Of a DNA stretch of 64,000 nucleotides, positions 62,462 to 64,000 are shown one piece after another. Positions within the stretch are counted from its first letter, which is position 1. Each line of letters opens with the position of its first letter. The position numbers and the translations under genes are program-made. This DNA comes from Chitinimonas taiwanensis DSM 18899 (GTDB lineage Bacteria; Pseudomonadota; Gammaproteobacteria; Burkholderiales; Chitinimonadaceae), in NCBI RefSeq assembly GCF_900119825.1, contig NZ_FPKR01000007.1, forward strand, positions 162,333 through 226,332, written 5' to 3'. A model generated the notes under the pieces. The model was not told the DNA's origin, did not search any database, and saw nothing but the letters and a program-made list of their open reading frames with translations.

Positions 62462-63294
62462 ACACCTTGGTCGACGGCGTGGCGCAGGACCATATCGCAG
62501 TACGCGATCGTGGCCTCGCCTATGGCGATGGGGTGTTTCGTACTCTGCGCTGCGAGCAGGGCCGCTTGCTGGCCTGGCCGCGTCACTATGCCAAGCTGCA
62601 GGCCGACTGCGCGGCACTGGGCATCGTCTGCCCGGAGGCAGCGCTGCTACTGGCTGACCTCGCTCAGCTCGCGCCCGCCTCGGCCGCGGTCAAGATCATC
62701 ATCACCCGTGGTGTGAGCGCCCGCGGCTATGCCTGCGACCCCAGCGCCAGCCCGACGCGTATCGTGCAAGTGGCGCCGCTGCCCGATTACCCGGATAGCC
62801 TGCGCACCGAGGGCGTACAGCTCCGGCTATGCGCGTGGCCGCTGAGCATCCAGCCTGGCCTTGCGGGCATTAAGCATCTGAACCGGCTTGACCAAGTGAT
62901 GGCGCGGCGCGAATGGCAAGACGCCAGCATCTTTGATGGCCTGATGTGTAATGCGCGTGGCGAACTGGTCGAAGGGGTGATGACGAATCTGTATCTGCTG
63001 CAAGGCAATGCCCTGTATACCCACCCGCTCGCCGACTGTGGCGTGGCCGGCGCCATGCGTGGCCTGGTGCTGGAACTGGCGGCGGGCATGGGTGTGCAGA
63101 TTTGTCAGCAAGCGTTTGGTGCCGACCGGCTGGCACAGGTCGATGCGTTGCTACTCAGCAATAGCCTGGCGGGCGTGCTGCCGGTACGCCAATGCGGCGC
63201 GCAAAGCTGGCACAATTTCGACTTGGCGCAGCAATTGCACGCTGCCTTGCTTGAGCAAGCCCGAAAGGAAAGCATCCCATGTTGCCCCGTTTGA
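62458..63294 (+). CDS. pabC: Aminodeoxychorismate lyase
   Basis: A 278-residue fold-type IV PLP enzyme releasing pyruvate from aminodeoxychorismate to give 4-aminobenzoate. It has RDRGLAYGDGVFRTLR near the start, Schiff-base Lys139 in GIKHLNRLDQVMARRE, and GVMTNLYLL. The ATG overlaps the pabB stop (ATGA). Its last 16 nt overlap the start of a small secreted protein gene. In E. coli pabC also follows fabF. Confidence 0.95.
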   Translation: MNTLVDGVAQDHIAVRDRGLAYGDGVFRTLRCEQGRLLAWPRHYAKLQADCAALGIVCPEAALLLADLAQLAPASAAVKIIITRGVSARGYACDPSASPTRIVQVAPLPDYPDSLRTEGVQLRLCAWPLSIQPGLAGIKHLNRLDQVMARREWQDASIFDGLMCNARGELVEGVMTNLYLLQGNALYTHPLADCGVAGAMRGLVLELAAGMGVQICQQAFGADRLAQVDALLLSNSLAGVLPVRQCGAQSWHNFDLAQQLHAALLEQARKESIPCCPV

Positions 63295-63536
63295 CCCTGA
63301 TCCTGCTGGTCTCCGTCAGTGCCCTAGCCGAATTGCCGGAGAAATATTCGGCTGTGTATTACGAACAATTGCAGGGCAAGGAAAAAGCCCGCTGCGATAA
63401 ATACGTGACCGAGCTTAAAGTGATCGACAAACGTAAGAGCATGGGGCGCGTGCAGCCCTGGGATATGGAAAAGATGCAGGCCAAGCAAAAGAAGATCGAA
63501 AAGGACTACGACAAGTACTGTCTGCGCCTACCTTAA
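63279..63536 (+). CDS. Small secreted protein of unknown function
   Basis: An 85-residue protein with a short signal peptide (MLPRLTLILLVSVSALA) and a mature part of about 68 residues. The mature part is rich in Lys, Tyr and Glu and has two cysteines (ARCDKY, KYCLRL) that could form a disulfide in the periplasm. It is not recognised. AAAGGAAAG upstream can serve as ribosome site. It overlaps pabC by 16 nt and is followed by a terminator, which supports a real last gene of the unit. Confidence 0.75.
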   Translation: MLPRLTLILLVSVSALAELPEKYSAVYYEQLQGKEKARCDKYVTELKVIDKRKSMGRVQPWDMEKMQAKQKKIEKDYDKYCLRLP

Positions 63537-63562
63537 GCGCGCCCTACAGCACGAACACCCCG

Positions 63563-63597
63563 AAGCCAAGCCCGCGACTCGCCGGCTTGGCTTTTTG
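63563..63597 (+). terminator. Terminator ending the pabBC unit
   Basis: AAGCCAAGCC pairs perfectly with GGCTTGGCTT (10 bp) and is followed by a T-run. Confidence 0.88.
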
Positions 63598-63929
63598 TCT
63601 TGTATCGGTCTGTTTTGCATCAAGATCGGCGCTGCACGGGGTGCTGGCACTATTCCCAAGCCGGCTTGGTGAGTGAGCGGCAAGGGGGCGGGTGCGCGCA
63701 CTGAGCAGCCCGAAAGCCATATACAGCAAGGGTCTGCAAGGGATGGTCGTGTGAAGCTTGGTGCAGAGCAGCATTGCCAAGACATGTACTTGGCACTATT
63801 TCAGTCCTCCCTGATTTGCTGATGTCATATTCCAGCCATTAAACTGCGCCCCTACTAATAACGCCTTGCATGGTTTACGGACCGTGCGCAGCAACTTATG
63901 CCTATGCGGCATTGACGGGAGGAAACCCT
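63598..63929. other. Intergenic region with two palindromes, no gene seen
   Basis: About 330 bp without a convincing gene. A perfect 14-bp palindrome CCAAGCCGGCTTGG lies at 63656-63669, and a 7-bp hairpin TGCCAAG / CTTGGCA at 63775-63795. TGGCACTATT occurs at 63645 and 63791. The promoter of the gene starting at 63930 must be here. Confidence 0.45.
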
Positions 63930-64000
63930 ATGGCCATGTCGCTCGCCGACCTGCCGAACGCGCTCGTCCAGCTGTTCGACCCGACGGCGCTGTTCGACGC
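63930..64000 (+). CDS. Start of a gene cut by the right edge, function unknown
   Basis: An ATG at 63930 has GGAGG 7 nt upstream, an excellent ribosome site, and the frame stays open to the edge. The first residues are MAMSLADLPNALVQLFDPTA. Too little is visible to name a family. Confidence 0.65.
   Translation, partial: MAMSLADLPNALVQLFDPTALFD

Noticed and set aside
1..64000. CRISPR arrays, tRNA or rRNA genes, prophage or integrase
   Set aside because: No regularly spaced repeats, no cloverleaf-like sequence with the TTC box was noticed, and no mobile-element enzymes were found. A tRNA scan would settle it.

Overview
The window looks like a chromosomal segment of a GC-rich Gram-negative bacterium, most likely a betaproteobacterium. 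The evidence is the maf(yceF)/yceD-rpmF-plsX-fabHDG-acpP-fabF block, periplasmic and lipoprotein transport components, a TonB-dependent outer-membrane receptor, a Pho-box-preceded pstS and a Pseudomonas-like spu polyamine operon. The genus cannot be fixed from the sequence alone. No rRNA, tRNA, CRISPR array, integrase or transposase was seen.

Layout. 1-12 kb: three family-5 peptide-type solute-binding proteins (one cut by the left edge) without transporter partners, a second KAS III, a nested 180-bp palindromic element, an MFS pump coupled to ybaK, a family-3 binding protein, selO and a membrane diguanylate cyclase. 12-17.2 kb: a minus-strand operon of circularly permuted ATP-grasp, GNAT, alpha-E, GNAT, transglutaminase-like protease and the proteasome-like peptidase Anbu. 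17.4-19.5 kb: a Bcr/CflA-type pump divergent from a MarR regulator. 19.5-26.4 kb: a LacI-controlled sugar ABC transporter with a PfkB kinase, with operator palindromes and a well-formed promoter.

26.4-38.1 kb: polyamine catabolism and uptake. An aldehyde dehydrogenase and a PuuR-like regulator point left; alanine dehydrogenase followed by spuA/spuB/spuC and potFGHI homologues points right. SpuC-type transaminases consume pyruvate and release alanine, and Ald turns alanine back into pyruvate, so the set can run as a closed cycle. The gene junctions are unusually rich in RNA hairpins. One lies exactly between a strong Shine-Dalgarno and the spuB start and would correct the spacing when folded.

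38.1-48 kb: threonine biosynthesis (alaA-GNAT-hom-unknown-thrC), an Mth938-like protein, pstS behind a Pho box, nadC, a family-3 binding protein and comEA. 48.3-51.1 kb: a TonB-dependent receptor with visibly lower GC than its surroundings. 51.1-64 kb: nadE, a short RsmI-like methyltransferase coupled to maf, then the divergent fatty-acid synthesis cluster, followed by pabB-pabC, a small secreted protein and the start of a gene cut by the right edge. Strong intrinsic terminators mark most transcription-unit ends.
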